DNA of 64,000 nucleotides from Suillus spraguei (Eukaryota > Basidiomycota > Agaricomycetes > Boletales > Suillaceae). The notes below the pieces were generated by a model. The model made no database searches. It was not told where the DNA came from and saw only the letters and a program-made list of their open reading frames with translations. Positions 23,508 to 36,370 of this stretch are shown one piece after another. The stretch covers positions 1 to 64,000 of the forward strand of contig JABCPU010000152.1 of the NCBI GenBank assembly GCA_016800925.1. The letters are read 5' to 3'. Within the stretch, counting starts at the first letter, position 1. The number at the start of each line of letters is the position of its first letter. The translations under genes and the position numbers were made by a program.

Positions 23508-26500
23508 ATGACCTCCGATGTCGAACTCTCCAAAGTCAAGACGTTACTTACTTCAGTTCGCGATACGCCCGTGAATACGGTGGATGGAACAGAAGATATT
23601 CTTCAGCCGATATATTTACATTTGATGAAGATTCCACCATCTGCATCTGATAACACCTACCACTGGTTTTGCAGTCGCGCCGACCAGCTCACCATCGGCG
23701 CTGCTACATTTCTACTGAGGCTCTTTGCGTACGACAGTCCTAGAGTGGATGACTGGAAAAAAAGGTTGAAGTCTTGTCTCTCAGGATGCTGTCAGTGTAT
23801 CAGAGGGTTTGGGGAGGTGAAGGTTAGCTCTCGGACAACGTGAGTGTCTCAACGAGACAGTACTTAGAATACCTGTTTTCAACTGATCACCCGCAGCTAT
23901 TTTGGCGCATTCTCTGATGATGTGCTCAAATCATTCTATAGCAAGTTCGATGACTGGGAACTATCGGTGGTCATAGAAGCCCTCGTACGCCTTGGAATAG
24001 ACTTGTCCAGCTCTAAATTGGCTTCCAGAACACCTCAAGAAGTGCCGCAACCTGTGTTATACCACATAGTCTCAAACATGCGCGTCTTTCGCGACCCTCG
24101 GGTCTTGTCCTTCATTCGTGGATGCCCGCCCATTTCAGCCTGGCCGCTGGATTCGCCTCCTCCTGGTTTGTTTGTACTGGTAATGGATGAATCCCCTGCT
24201 GTTAGACAGTGGGCGAAGGCGCAAATCATCAAAAGCACCCAGGTCCCAATGTTAGAACACCAGTTCGTTACTGGACACGAATTGGCGCTCCAGGCAGTTA
24301 TCGATGCTTTGATGCTATCTCGCGACGGCGAAGGGACGACGGACAGTGCCATACCACAATCATTCTCCTCTGACGCGAGCGAACTTTGGGCTGGATTCAG
24401 CCAAATTCTACGACATCTCCCAACAGAAATTCTCGCAAAATCATCTAAAGGATTTGGATATCGAAGAATCGTGACAGGACATCTACACGACATTGGACGA
24501 CGTGAGTTTGTTTCGTTCGTTCCATCGATTGTCCAATAAATATGGAATTAGAGTTTTCTGATATCTTAAAGTGTCTGCTCTTCTTGCTCAAGCGTTTAGG
24601 CAATCAGTTATGGCAAGGCGAGGGTCCAGAATATCCCCAAGTCGTTTTCGATGCAATCAAGGACAATCCTTCCTTCAGCGATATGGTGCAGGATCTCAAA
24701 TCAGCAAGCGAGAAACCATGGTTCTTGTCGTGGTTCGGGGAGTATCTAGCAACAATATCCGATTCTGTCATGTATAGGGACGTTCTGGCAAGAATCGTGG
24801 ATTTTCTATGTGAGGAATTACAGCACGAGCGATTTCAGGAAGCACGTCCAGCGGTCATGCATTCCGCTGTCAGAGTTAGTGCTTTCATCTTCCTATCCGA
24901 AGTTATGCTGAATGTTCCTAGTTACTAGCCGCCCAGGTGCGGAAAACCCTGTCGGACGAGACGTCGTCACGTCGTACGGCAGTTTCAGGCGTACTCGACA
25001 TTCATGCAGAGGTCTTCATTTCGGTGGCTTTTGGTCGCTTGTACGCAAGTTCGCAGTGGAAAGAAGTTCGCAGCGCTGCTCGTGACCTCATCACGGCGTC
25101 TTTGACTCAGGACGCCAATGAGATTTCCAAATCTATTACAACCTCCTGTGAGTTTTTGGCAGGACGCACGAAGGAGTTCCCCGTCTGCGTTATTAGAGAA
25201 CAAATGTGGAAGAAGACATACGAATCTCTACAAACCAATGACACAGATGGCGTTGTCGCCATCATTGCCATCGTCGCCCAGTTCTCTCACATCGACTTCT
25301 TGAACAAAGCTGCGTACAAACGTGTTCTTTCGAGCCCACATGCCCAGGCATTTGATGCTATCAATCGATGCCTCAATATTTCCCGAAGCGGATTTCTCGA
25401 TGTAGTATCCAAGCTAGCGAACTACAACCAGAGGTCATTCGTTCTTGATGTCCTGGGTCGACCTGGAGTCGCACGTGATGTCATGGTCTTGATGCTATCT
25501 CCCATTGAAGACCTCCAAGGTGCTGCGAAGACGTTTGTTGGTCAAGCATTTGATGTCGACATTCGGATTGATTGCTTCCGTGCCCTTCTTTCCAATCTGT
25601 CAGACTCTTCGTTTGAGGGCATCTTCAGCTTCCTGGAACGATACATTCACTACGCGCCACAGGTACCGGAGGCTTGCAGTCTTTCTAAATCGCTAGTGCA
25701 GTGTCTCACCGATGTCATCGAGGTCTTGTGCTCCAGTCCAGACGGACTGTTGCACGACCGCTCATTCCTGCAGTCGAAAGACAAAGAAACGCCTGCAGCG
25801 CGAATACCTCGACTGTGGAACTTGATGACACGGTCCATTACTGTGATATTCAAACGCACGCCTCTCTGGTCAGAGTACTTTGACATTCCAGACATGACGG
25901 TTTGGATGCGAGACGCGCTCATATTCGGGAGAGATTTAATGGCACAGTGGAGAGTAATGGAGTCTGTCAGCGTCACCGCCACGGATGAATCATCGTCGTT
26001 ATTAACGGGCAAAGCTCGAAAACTTTCTCGCATGGGGAAGAACATGATGAACGACCTGCAGCCAGTGCTTACAGAGCTTGCACGGTGGCTGCGGCTTTCT
26101 GATGAAGAGCTTCTCCATCAGTCCTTTGCACTACTTCAGACGGTTCTCGAATGTTTTCGGACAACTGATATCCCTCCATCGGAAGCTACGCTTACCAAAC
26201 TGAACAGGCATGTGGAATCCTCCCGCAAGGATAAATCCAGCACTTCAAAGACCAAACTTGACGCAAGTCGGATAGCCCAGTTAGAAGACGCGCTGACTTC
26301 ATTCGAGGAGAAGGAGATTGAAGTCATTTCCATTGTTCGTGCGCCGCAGGCTCGACCTACCGAGCACCACAAACCTCCCCCGCAGAAGGCACAGGCGGCA
26401 GCACGAAAGCAAAGCGATGTCGTTCCTCGGAAACCTGCTGAGAATGACAAACTCAAGCCCGACGTTATGAAGGGCGCGTTTCCCAAGTTCCAGCGGTTAT

Positions 26501-29500
26501 CAACAAGTACATCGACGAGCATCAGTAGACCACCGACTCTCCCCTCAGCTCCTTCATCGGAATATTCCAGTGATTCTGGATCTGAGGCTGAGGGCATGCA
26601 GGGCGGTTTGGTCGCCTTGGGCAAATTCCAGCGATCACCAAAAGCAAAAGTCAAGAAGTCCACGGAAAGACGCCAAGTGAAGTTGCTGGACATTCAGAAC
26701 CAAGCCAAGAGTGCGACTATGGAGCGTCTCCACCGTCGAGAAGATGCTCGTCGTCGGGCGTTGCGCTTGAAACCAGACACCACCGGACTGCATCGCACTC
26801 TCCTCTCTTGGAATTATGACCATGATGGTCCTGACCCTCCCACTGTTGGCCAAAAGGTATCATTACTCCACGTTCCCGACACCTTTCAAGACTATCAGCA
26901 ATATCTCCGAGTTTTTGAACCCTTGTTACTCCTAGAATGTTGGTCGCAAATTATTCAATCCAAAGAAGACGTACAAGAGGTGTACGATTGTAGAATCACC
27001 TCCAAACAGTTCACCGATGATTTTGTGGACTTCGACGCAACCATTTCGCAGCCTGTCCAGAAAGACTGGCGGTTGGGAGAGACGGATGTCGTGTTACTCC
27101 GTCATCCCGAGGGTAAAAAGTCGATCATGATGAAGGTTCAGAGTTTTAGGACCACACCGTTTGGGTCGCAGATGGGTCTCCGTTGCTTCATGCATTCCAC
27201 CATGGGCGACATGGGTCTGCATATCAACACTGTTTGGAGCCTGAAGAAAGTTTTTAGGTTCGTTTTTCTGTCTGTGTTGCAATAACTGCTTATCGCTCGA
27301 TAGCTTGAGCACTCTTCACCGGGAGTATGGCGCTCTTGTGGCATTGCCCCACTACGATTTCTTTCAAATGATATTAACACCGAAACTGTCTGTTATGCCA
27401 CCCTTTGAGCAGCGTGAGGTACAGCACACCATGTCCGCATACAATGTCAATGAGCCACAAGCACGAGCTATAATAGGATCGCTTAAGATAGATGGTTTTG
27501 CGCTTATCCAAGGGTAAGTTCTATCTGGCATCAGACCCCCGAATAAACAATCGCCACAGACCTCCCGGAACTGGAAAGACATCAACCATCTGCGGTCTCG
27601 TCGAAGCCTTTCTTCAAAAGCGTCCACGCACGGTGACGTCCATTCATGTTGGAAAGGCCGCAACCCCTTCAGAGCCCGTGAAGAAAATCCTACTTTGCGC
27701 ACCTAGCAATGCCGCTATTGACGAAATTGCTAGCCGTCTCAAAGAAGGATACAGAGGTCCTCAACGGAAAGCAAGTTCCCTCAAAGTGGTTCGAGTCGGG
27801 ACAGAAAAAGCTATTGATATCAGCGTGAAAGATGTTTCCCTTGACTGCTTGGTGGAACAAAAGCTCAATGGTCAAGCTCCCGACAACACTTCCAAGGACG
27901 CGCGTAGCGAAATCAATGTACTACGAGCTGAGATCGAGCAGGTTAAGCAGATCAAGCAGCAGAAGTTGGATGAGCTGGCCTCCGTTCGTGACAACAACGC
28001 CCGGATGGTGGTCCTAGAGGAAGAAATCAAGAAACTAAACTCACGACGGATGACTCTGACGCAACAGTTTGACCGGTTGAAAGATAAACAAAAATCGGAT
28101 TCTAGGACGCTCGATGCTTTACGGAGGCGCGTCAGGATGGAGGTTCTCCAAGAGGCAGATGTCATTTGTTGCACCTTGTCGGGTGCAGGGCATGAAACGC
28201 TCGAACAGCTTGATTTTGAAATGGTCATCATCGACGAAGCAGCCCAGTCCATCGAGTTGAGCTCGTTGATACCACTAAAGTTTCGTTGTCAAAGATGCAT
28301 TATGGTCGGTGGTAAGTAATAATACGCTTTCGTATTCCTGACATCCCATTGAACCTGTTTAGATCCACAACAACTTCCCCCCACAGTTCTGTCTCAGGAG
28401 GTAAGCCGAGCTTTAGCAATACCTGCCGAATATGCGCTGATCATTGTTGAAGGCCTGTAAGTACCGGTATAATCAATCGCTCTTCGTGCGCCTTCAGAAA
28501 CATCGCCCGGACGCCGTTCACCTCCTTAGGTATGTCTTCCACCTTGTACTAATGATCTACGCGCTCATGATTTTTAGCATCCAATACCGCATGCACCCTG
28601 ATATTAGCTGTCTTCCCAGCAGGATCTTCTACCAGAGCCGACTCGTGGATGGCCCCGACATGGCTGTCAAAACAAAGCAGCCCTGGCATTTGCATCCTAA
28701 ATTTGGTACATATAGGTTCTTCAACGTTAACCGGGGGCAAGAAACCTCTACAGCCGGTCGTTCTCTGAAGAACACTACGGAGAGCCAAGTCGCCCTCGCC
28801 TTATACGCACGCTTGTGTAAAGAGTTTACTGGCGTAGACTTTGATTTCCGCGTTGGCATCGTTTCCATGTACCGCGGTCAAGTTATAGAGCTTCAGCGAG
28901 CTTTTGAGCAACGGTTTGGGAGAGATATCAAGGGCAAGGTACACTTCCACACTGTCGATGGATTCCAGGGACAAGAGAAGGATGTTATCATCCTTTCTTG
29001 TGTTCGTGCTGGCCCCGGAGTGCAATCTGTCGGTTTCTTGTCGGGTATAATATTTCGATCTGTATAGTTACAAACAACTAACAGCGTACAGATGTTCGGA
29101 GAATGAATGTAGCTATAACTCGTGCACGTTCATCTCTCTTCATTCTGGGTCATGCGCCTACTCTCGAGCGAAGCGACGATAACTGGCGCAAAATCGTACA
29201 GGACGCTCGTGAAAGGTCATTACTCACAGAGGTCTGACATCTGTATACTCTGTTGTTAGCCGAACTCACTAAGATGCAGGCGGATGTTAGCTTTTTCACT
29301 ACCCAAGCTACGAATACTCCCGTTCGCCGGCCTCCATCACCACCGAAACCCAAGAAGCATCCAGCCGTGACTTTGCCGCCCAAACCAGATGATTTAGTCA
29401 CTCCCAAGAGCTACGCTGAGTCTAGCCGTCGGCCTCCCCCCTCCAAACCTTCCCAGACGATCGAGGAGCAACCGTCGATGAAAGATCCTCCTGCAAACCT

Positions 29501-29734
29501 GGCGATTCCCAAGGATGTTGGTCAGAAGCGTCGTTGGGCTGAAGGTGTGAACGGCGAAAGCGAATCTTCCACCTCTGGACCACGTGAAACCAAGACAATG
29601 ACAACACAACCACCCCAAAAACGTTTCAAGAAAGAGAAAGGTAGCATCTTCATACCCAAGAAGAACAAGGTAATGTTTCCTTGGGTTTTGGTGATTGGCG
29701 CTCATGATCGCTCTATCAGCCTGGGAAGCCATAG
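23508..29734 (+). CDS. SEN1: SEN1-type superfamily 1B RNA/DNA helicase
   Basis: Proposed join: 23508-23839, 23897-24501, 24600-24874, 24937-27257, 27304-27513, 27560-28311, 28363-28400, 28453-28529, 28578-29044, 29092-29231, 29280-29669, 29720-29734; 1873 residues, phases all consistent. The long N-terminal half is the helical Sen1 scaffold. The helicase core carries Walker A QGPPGTGKT (Lys about 1254), DEAAQ (about 1473), GDPQQLPPT, QYRMHP (about 1539), TVDGFQGQEKD and VAITRARSS (about 1699). A coiled, charged segment between motifs I and II matches the Sen1 stalk/prong. The C-terminal tail is Pro/Lys-rich with likely nuclear signals (KKNK). Sen1 ends transcription of non-coding RNAs and resolves R-loops. 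It appears intact. Confidence 0.95.
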
Positions 29735-29859
29735 ACGATCATCTGATGTTTTGGATATCTTCAATTGTACAAGTAATCCACCTTCAGACCTTTCGAGGAT
29801 AATATTGGAATCATATATATATTTCTACCTCCAACAAGTTGGGAACTGGCGTAGATAGC

Positions 29860-31180
29860 GACCTTTCCTGCACTCAGCCCCAGTTAAGTGCTGGACAAGC
29901 AGCCCAGGCGTGATAAATTATTGAATACATCATATGAATCGTACAATAGAGAATGTAGTATACAAGAAATCCGCTCGCTTGCGGACAGTATTTTCTTATC
30001 TCTAAAGCAGTAACAATGTATAAATTACATTCGCTCTCTCTTCATTCGAGGGTGACCACAACGTTCGAATGTCGTGTCGATTTCGGACTCTCGACAGCGC
30101 TGTGTACAGTTGAGCACGCGTAAATGCATCAGTACGAAGGTCAAGCACGGCGCGTCGGAGCGTGAGACCTTGCGGCTGAGGCCCCAAATCATCTCTCCTC
30201 GAGGGAAAAACAGCACATGATGCAGAGGTTCATAGTGGCGGGATAGAATGTTTTAAGAAATATAGCTGAGCATGTCGAATGTCGACTGATCGAAGATTAA
30301 TTTCTGTCCAATTTGAATTTGCTGCGTGCAGCAAAGTCACCATTGGATGAGAAGACTTCCAATTCAATTCCTGTCGTTTTTGGCGCGAGCGAGGTTGAAA
30401 TTTTCGCAAGCGATGAACAGATGGATTGACAGTGCGGATATCGTCCGTAATGGCTTGAATGACCGTGCCATGAACACCGAACTCTTGAGCTTTCTGCTGT
30501 CGCATTCTCTTGTCATATTGAATGGACTGATCTTGATGTTCAGTGTCACGAACGAGGGGACAAGTACGGCCAACAATACAGCTGGAAGACCTGCACCACT
30601 CTCGGAACTGGACTGCCGGCAGCTGAAAGCTACCACTGATGCCTATGCCGATGAATGAGAAGTTATTAATGACGCGAAGAAATTCGATGACGTGCCGAAG
30701 TCGTATGGGTTCGCCGAATATAGCCTGCATTCATGGAGGGAGGGGATGCGAGGCAGGTAATAGTCGTACTCCGTTGGCGCAGCGAAAGGTATTGAACTCC
30801 ATCGCAAGAAGAGCACTGCAGTGAGGGCAGCGGTGATTCCAATGTTCCACGTGGAAAGAATGGAGGGTAATTATAAGCAGGATCCACCAAAGTGCGGGAC
30901 GTTCAACTGTAAGTCGTTGTGCGACGGAGAATGGTGATGGTGATGCAGGTGACGATGTTAAAAGGGACAAAGACTCTACTGGCAAGTAACTATCCGCTAT
31001 GGCCCTCCCGGGATATACCTGTACCCAGGTTCTAGTCTTTCCATTCAAAAAAGAAGGCAGTGTATGCTCTCCGAGTCGGATAGTAGAAAAGTCATCCATG
31101 CTGAGCAGATCATTGGCAGATACATTATACGCGCATACAGTACAACACCCACATTTCAACCATAACTCCTCAGACATTGC
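29860..31180 (-). mobile_element. Degraded Helitron (Rep/PIF1-helicase) remnant
   Basis: Minus-strand frames match the Helitron polyprotein of Agaricomycetes in order: a zinc-finger-like RCPHCSALL segment near 30800, a helitron-like N domain (VINNFSFIGIGISG near 30660; VHRLRKFQ near 30400), a boundary word RSVDIRHAQLYFL near 30260, then directly the C-terminal helicase end PQPQGLTLRRAVLDLRTDAF with LYTALSRVRNRHDIRTLW near 30050-30180. Most of the helicase is missing and frames shift, so it cannot move itself. It lies just downstream of SEN1. Exact Helitron ends (5' TC, 3' CTRR after a hairpin) were not identified. Confidence 0.75.
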
Positions 31181-31789
31181 CTTTCGCCGATAATATCCAT
31201 TTTATCATCAAAAGATCACAGCGAAGGAAAGTCGCGATCATCGCATATCCGGTGATGCGACGAACACCACCGTCCGATCAAGTTGGCGAGAAGAAAACCC
31301 GGTTTGAACTATTTGGTCCGGGAAACTTGTTAATACCAATAGTGATACATTCACCGTCACATACATGTAATGTACCCTTCCTATCCGCAGTGGCGGCCCT
31401 CTCTCTTAAGCATCGGAAAGTCCTCCACAATATTGAGTCATGCTACCACGAACCAACAGGAAATTGGTTAAATTGCTCGTAAGACACCCCAGGGGATGAT
31501 ACACCAGACATCTCTCTGAAATCAGGAAGAAGAGATGCAAGCCAACACGGGACCGGGGAGAAGTAACGTAACGCCGCTCGTATGCGAGGACATTTCTCAA
31601 ATTGGCAGTTGATGAACTTATATATAGCCGCATCGAGCCACGTGTGTTCTCATCACATGATAGTCTCGAGATTTCCGTACTCACTGATGCAATGACGCCA
31701 AAATCCATTAGTGTGCCGATAGAGCCGGTATACATTACTTGCAATATCTAGGTACATGTCCGTGATGTGCTATTCAGTCGACCCAACTT
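31181..31789. other. Unassigned spacer
   Basis: No gene or repeat is recognised. It lies between the Helitron remnant and the first DHR1 shard. Confidence 0.4.
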
Positions 31790-32620
31790 GCGCGAGGTCG
31801 TTAAACCATTCTCCGGGGTCTTGACATAATAATGGGCCATGAAAGTATTGAATACCACTCAACATTGTCAGAGAATGCTTCTCACCGTCGATCGAGATGT
31901 GCCACTCTTTCACTCGACCAAAATCGATTACATAGCATATGTTTGGGATCGTAAGGGAGGTCTCCGCAACATTCGTTCATATAACCTGCTGGTGCATCAA
32001 AGACTCTCATTTGTTTCTCACTCGGCAAGAGCGACCAGAAAGGAATGAAGTGTTTTGGGACTAGAAGAGGTGTTGCTTGAGCTTGCGAATATCAATATAT
32101 CAAAAAAAGTTATCAAGCTCCCCTATATCAATGCGTTTGACGTTGACATCTACCTCCGTCGCCACTATCGAGACCTTTAGAATCTTCCTCCGCACGGCCT
32201 CCGTCTACATCGAGTGCTAACTCTTGCACGTGAACGCCAAACTCGATATCAGCCACGAGTTCCTTCTCAAATAAAATCATTAGACCACTGCTTAAAATTC
32301 CTCACCGTGAAGTGCAGTAGGACAGGGAACTTCATTGATAACAGATTCTGCGAAAACAGAAAAAGCTTGAATACCTTCTCTCGTCTTCTTCCTTGCCTCC
32401 AGAGCTTTTCTGCCATATCGCATACACACCATTCGACTCTTCGCACTCTTTTTATTCATGACTAAGACGCGACAGAAGCATCAAAATTCTGTTTAACTTG
32501 AAGGGCTCCGCCAAGGGTAAAGGCGGATGGAACTGGCTTTCTCAACAAAGCCAAATCCATCAATTGCATCGGATTCGCCTTCGCCGTCTCCGTGCATGAA
32601 CAATGGAAATCGTTATAGTA
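31790..32620 (-). pseudogene. Decayed shard of the DHR1 helicase gene
   Basis: The + strand text follows, with many differences, two separated parts of the DHR1 gene in the same orientation: 31840-32300 resembles 41960-42480 (start of the helicase C-terminal half and the acidic linker), and 32440-32620 resembles about 43950-44240 (N-terminal linker). The part between is lost. The same edge is shared with the second decayed copy near 52.85 kb (GTCTTGA..ATAATG..CCATGAAAGTA), so those two copies probably derive from one another. Confidence 0.7.
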
Positions 32621-32630
32621 CCTTCAACAT

Positions 32631-33215
32631 TTATTGGGCAGGCTCTCCATAGCACAACGGTCGAGTTGCACCTGACACATGATAAGGGACATGTTCCAAG
32701 GCGGTAAATACACAAGGTGAATCACCTAGTGTCGTTATACAAGTTCCCAGCTGACCACAGCAGGGCTGTTCAAACAACGCGATAAGATCTGTTTGGTGTA
32801 ATTCTGGAAGGTGGTTAAGACTGTCGCTCGTGTAGAAATCGTTGTGACTCTGCAGCGCGAACTGGCGTACATATAGATCCATACCTCCTGTAGGGACGTC
32901 GATTTTCCCTATGGCCTGATTGAACACCAAGTGAGATGTTGGCTCACCATAGTCGTTTGAAAGAGTGTTACGCGGCAAAGTAACAGAGGCAAGCATATCA
33001 TCTGATGCAGTGCTGGATGACGTTGTGTTAGGTACGGGTTTCCAGTCATTCGTTAGTGACATGATAACATATAACGCTTGTTGTTCTGCCATCTGAATCA
33101 CTGTATCAAGTTTCTGCAGTCTATTTGGTCCGTCATTGATTGTTGTAGTGCCGTTCTGTACTGACCGAAACCACGTTCCACTCTTCAGAATGGTTGCTAC
33201 ATCTGTCAATCAAGA
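32631..33215 (-). pseudogene. GH5 beta-mannanase fragment
   Basis: The minus strand encodes an internal piece of a fungal endo-1,4-beta-mannosidase of glycoside hydrolase family 5: SGTWFRSVQNGTTTIN, LQKLDTVIQMAEQQALYVIM, then LSNDYG, an intron-like stretch, and GMDLYVRQFALQSHNDFYT. The catalytic Glu residues lie beyond the fragment, and both ends of the gene are missing. GH5 mannanases cut mannan in plant cell walls; this fragment shows that the genome once had such a gene here. It lies between the DHR1 shard and the left arm of the inverted repeat. Confidence 0.75.
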
Positions 33216-33899
33216 CGTAAGTACTGCTCTGCAGGGAGACCGGGGAAAGCCAATAGTACTCACTGGGGCATCCGTTCAAGTTTATACTATGTACCAGGTG
33301 GGTTGCACATGGTAGGCGCTGTATGTACCAATGAGGAGTCTATTCGAACATCCGATCATTTTTTCAGCGCGGCACAGGAAGGAAGGCTGCTGTGTCGAAC
33401 GTTTTGCAGTAAGCGAAGGGAGCACGAGGACATGATATGGTATTGTGACATACCCAAAAGCCTCGGGCGGTAGAAGCCCATCTTTCTGTGATAATTGAAA
33501 TGGATCAGAACCAAGCTTCCGCCGGGAATTAGGATGTGGCATCTGAGAACGTAGAGCGCGATCATGCAGTACTACGCGGTGTAATATGCAGTGCGCACAT
33601 CCACACTGATTCTGATCAAGAATCTGAATTTATCATTATGCATTGAAACAAAGGCAAGCAACAAGTTGTTCTTGCGGAGGACGGGATTGAAGAACCTGGT
33701 CCGTCAACGTGCTCGCAGCAAGGGCCAACTTTTCGATATTGTTGCAACGTGCACGTGATTATCATCATCGAGCGCTGAGCTCTGCATTACGCATCATGAT
33801 TATGTAGTTGAATAGCCCTTCTAAGAACAACAATCAGGCTCAGGGACCAGGGTTGCCTTTCAAATTGTATACACTCCAGGAGTTATGCTGATTCGGATT
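33216..33899. other. Unassigned spacer
   Basis: Short frames only; no recognisable gene. It may contain decayed 5' sequence of the mannanase gene. Confidence 0.35.
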
Positions 33900-36370
33900 T
33901 ATCCGGGATAAACAAGCGGCGAATACGTAATGTACCATAACTGTTCATGTAGCGTTAACCGCTGAGCGATTATCGTGGTTCTCCTATGTCTCGGTATATA
34001 CCGTGACCACCATACACAGCACTGAGCGCTGAGCTCGAGCCCCGTAACACGATTGTACCTTCGGAGATGAATGCCCTCCGATTTCATTTTTCGATGTATA
34101 ATATCACACCTCGTAAGAATAGTTGATCCGCATCTCATCACCTATTCAAATCAGGACGGTACAACTTAAAGATCTGGCGCTCGCCGGAACCGGGTTGGGT
34201 TAACCGTGTGGAGACATTGTGTCCAAGGTCAAGAAAGGATTTGGCTCCAAGTCCCAACTGAGGTTCTTTCAGGCGGCAACGTCAAATAGGCAAAGCCCGG
34301 CAGTCCAAGTTTACGAAACGTGCGTGGCGGAATAAAAGCAGGCTTCTAATTCTACATGTTAACCCACTCTTGCGCAATCGCAAATATGCAGTTCCACCAT
34401 GATGCACAAAGTAACCAGCGTCCCACGAGGAAAAGAAAAATTGCATCGCAGAGGCACTATCGAGAAAAAGAGGGGGATGGGTTCCAAGAACTCCGTAATG
34501 TGATCCGCTCAGTGATAGGGGAAACTCCCCAGACCAGGCGCGAAACATTGAACAAAGGTATCGTTTTTCTGAAATATATTTTTGTTTGCATGATCACTTA
34601 TCTCCGGACCCTTCACAGCTGCAGAACTACTGCGGGAGTTGTCCAAAGAACAAAAATATTCCCTGTATGAACCGCTCCCACCCTTGGAATTCCCGTCAAA
34701 ATCTTCCAATGAAGTTGACGAGGGGTCTCACACGTCTTATGGTACGCATTTTTGGGTCGTCGGAAACGTGTTGAATCTCATGGACATTCCTAGTAGAACC
34801 TATTGTAATCCCCAGCAACGAGACATGGACAAATGCTGTTGCATCATGGGGGAACAGTATCCAAATGTCAGATACAGAGGCAACGAGCTCGATGCTAGAG
34901 CGTCAGGGCTATCCTCAGGCAGAAATTCACTATGCCGTCGGCGGTGGGGACAACTGGAATTTTGTTCAATCAACCCCTTCGCAATTTCGACAGACCTCTT
35001 TCTCCGCGCAGTGGAACGATCTGTCGCATATTCACCTCAATATCGATCAAGTCCCATACTATGTAGAAAGAGTGGGAATACATTAGATTACACCTTAGAA
35101 TTCGAGGCATCCTTTACACTTAGTCTTGCGGATCTGCATACTCTATAGGTTTTAGTCGCACTAATTTGCACCTATTATACCCTTGTCATATATACACAAC
35201 GAGTGGGTGAATGAGAGAAACAAAATAGTTCATCGTCCTGCCGGTTCTGACACAATATGCCGCTGTATCGCATCAGCCACAATGTTCGGATGCGAGAGAT
35301 TAATTCGTGCTATGATAGTAATCCAAATGTGTCACCATATAATGCTCATGACATATGGAATTTGCAAAGCCTTTCCGCAGCAGACGGAAAAAGTCCGCAG
35401 TGCGACAATAAGCTATTGGGTCAAGATGTATTTCGAGTACACATGCACGACGATATGTGAGAGTTTGCATGCGCGTCCTTACCGGAGTAAAGAATTTTGT
35501 TCACTCTGATTTCAAGAAGTCACCACGGTGATCTTGACGCAACAATCATCTTTACAGAATACGTCACGAGAAGTGTGAAATGGAAGCGTGCAGCTGTTGT
35601 GAACATGTAGTGACAAATGAACACGATACACTTGTGATTGATTTCACTTTCATTTGAATGATAGGGCGAGCCTGTACAATAAATGCGACACCTTTACAGC
35701 GTCCGATATTAGGATAACGCAAAAAGAGTGCACGACCAGTAACCACAGATTGTCACGGTGTTGGGGTGAGATGCGACCCACCGCAAGGATTACTTCATAA
35801 TATGCGTGGCTGAGCCAAGTACTGGTAGATAAGTCAGCCACATGAAGAGTGGCGGAGATGGATAGATCAGCGATTGATCACATCGAAAAAAATGAGATAG
35901 CCCTATCACAATGATGATGTAATTCTGGGAACATGTAGCACACGCCTGCAACACCGTGACAGCAGGGAACGGCGACTTGTGATCAAACCTTCAGCGTTCA
36001 GCGATGATTTGAACGCCATTATAATATTTACTATTGAGGGACTCACCAATACACAAAAAATGCTTCATTTAGCTTTACATAGGAAACCATCAACAAGTTG
36101 GTTATTGTTCCTTGAGAGATGTGGTAGCGGCGGCTGTACCCACTGTGTAGGAGGCCGATCAAGCACGCACTTGAACCCAGAATCAAAAACACCTATGTGC
36201 GCGAGGAGTGAAAAATTTGGTTTGCAACAGTCCGAATAGCCTCACGACCTAGCAGGCAGGATCGTCGGGACTCGGCACACTATCAAGCCGATCCGGAGAG
36301 GATGGAAATTGAGTATGCGCCCGAAGAGCCTATACGAAAGAGTTAAAAGCCGCGGTACAATGTTTCGAAA
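33900..36370. repeat. Left arm of a large inverted repeat
   Basis: This 2.5-kb segment matches, in reverse complement and with moderate divergence, 50090-52430. Matching landmarks include the stretch around 34105-34175 (AAGAATAGTTGAT and ACGGTACAACTTAAAGATCT) against 52120-52170, the bHLH-like gene in both arms, the stretch GACAGCAGGGAACGGCGACT at 35959 against 50455-50475, and ATCGTCGG..GGCACACTATC near 36260 against 50172-50190. The arms flank 13.7 kb containing DHR1 and GH71. Confidence 0.8.
34386..35086 (+). CDS. Small bHLH-like protein, left-arm copy
   Basis: Proposed join: 34386-34557, 34619-34741, 34797-35086; 194 residues. Residues about 14-70 read as a basic helix-loop-helix: basic part RKRKIASQRHYREKEGDGF, helix 1 ELRNVIRSVIG, loop with TPQTRR, helix 2 ETLNKAAELLRELS. 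A following PLPPLEFPSK segment and a distinct C-terminal module (SYPQ-like YPQAEIHYAVGGGDNW and VPYYVERVGI) are shared with the right-arm copy. bHLH proteins bind E-box DNA as dimers; the residue at the usual Glu is present in the basic part (YREKE). The third exon could start at 34794 instead, adding one residue. The frame is intact despite clear divergence from its paralogue, which suggests selection. Confidence 0.7.

Noticed and set aside
30230..30730. Open frame of 166 codons considered as an independent host gene
   Set aside because: Its words match the Helitron polyprotein and continue into the flanking frames, so it belongs to the transposon remnant.
29002..31180. Possible extension of SEN1 into the following sequence
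   Set aside because: The last SEN1 exon ends with a stop at 29734 in phase, and the sequence beyond is in transposon-derived antisense frames.
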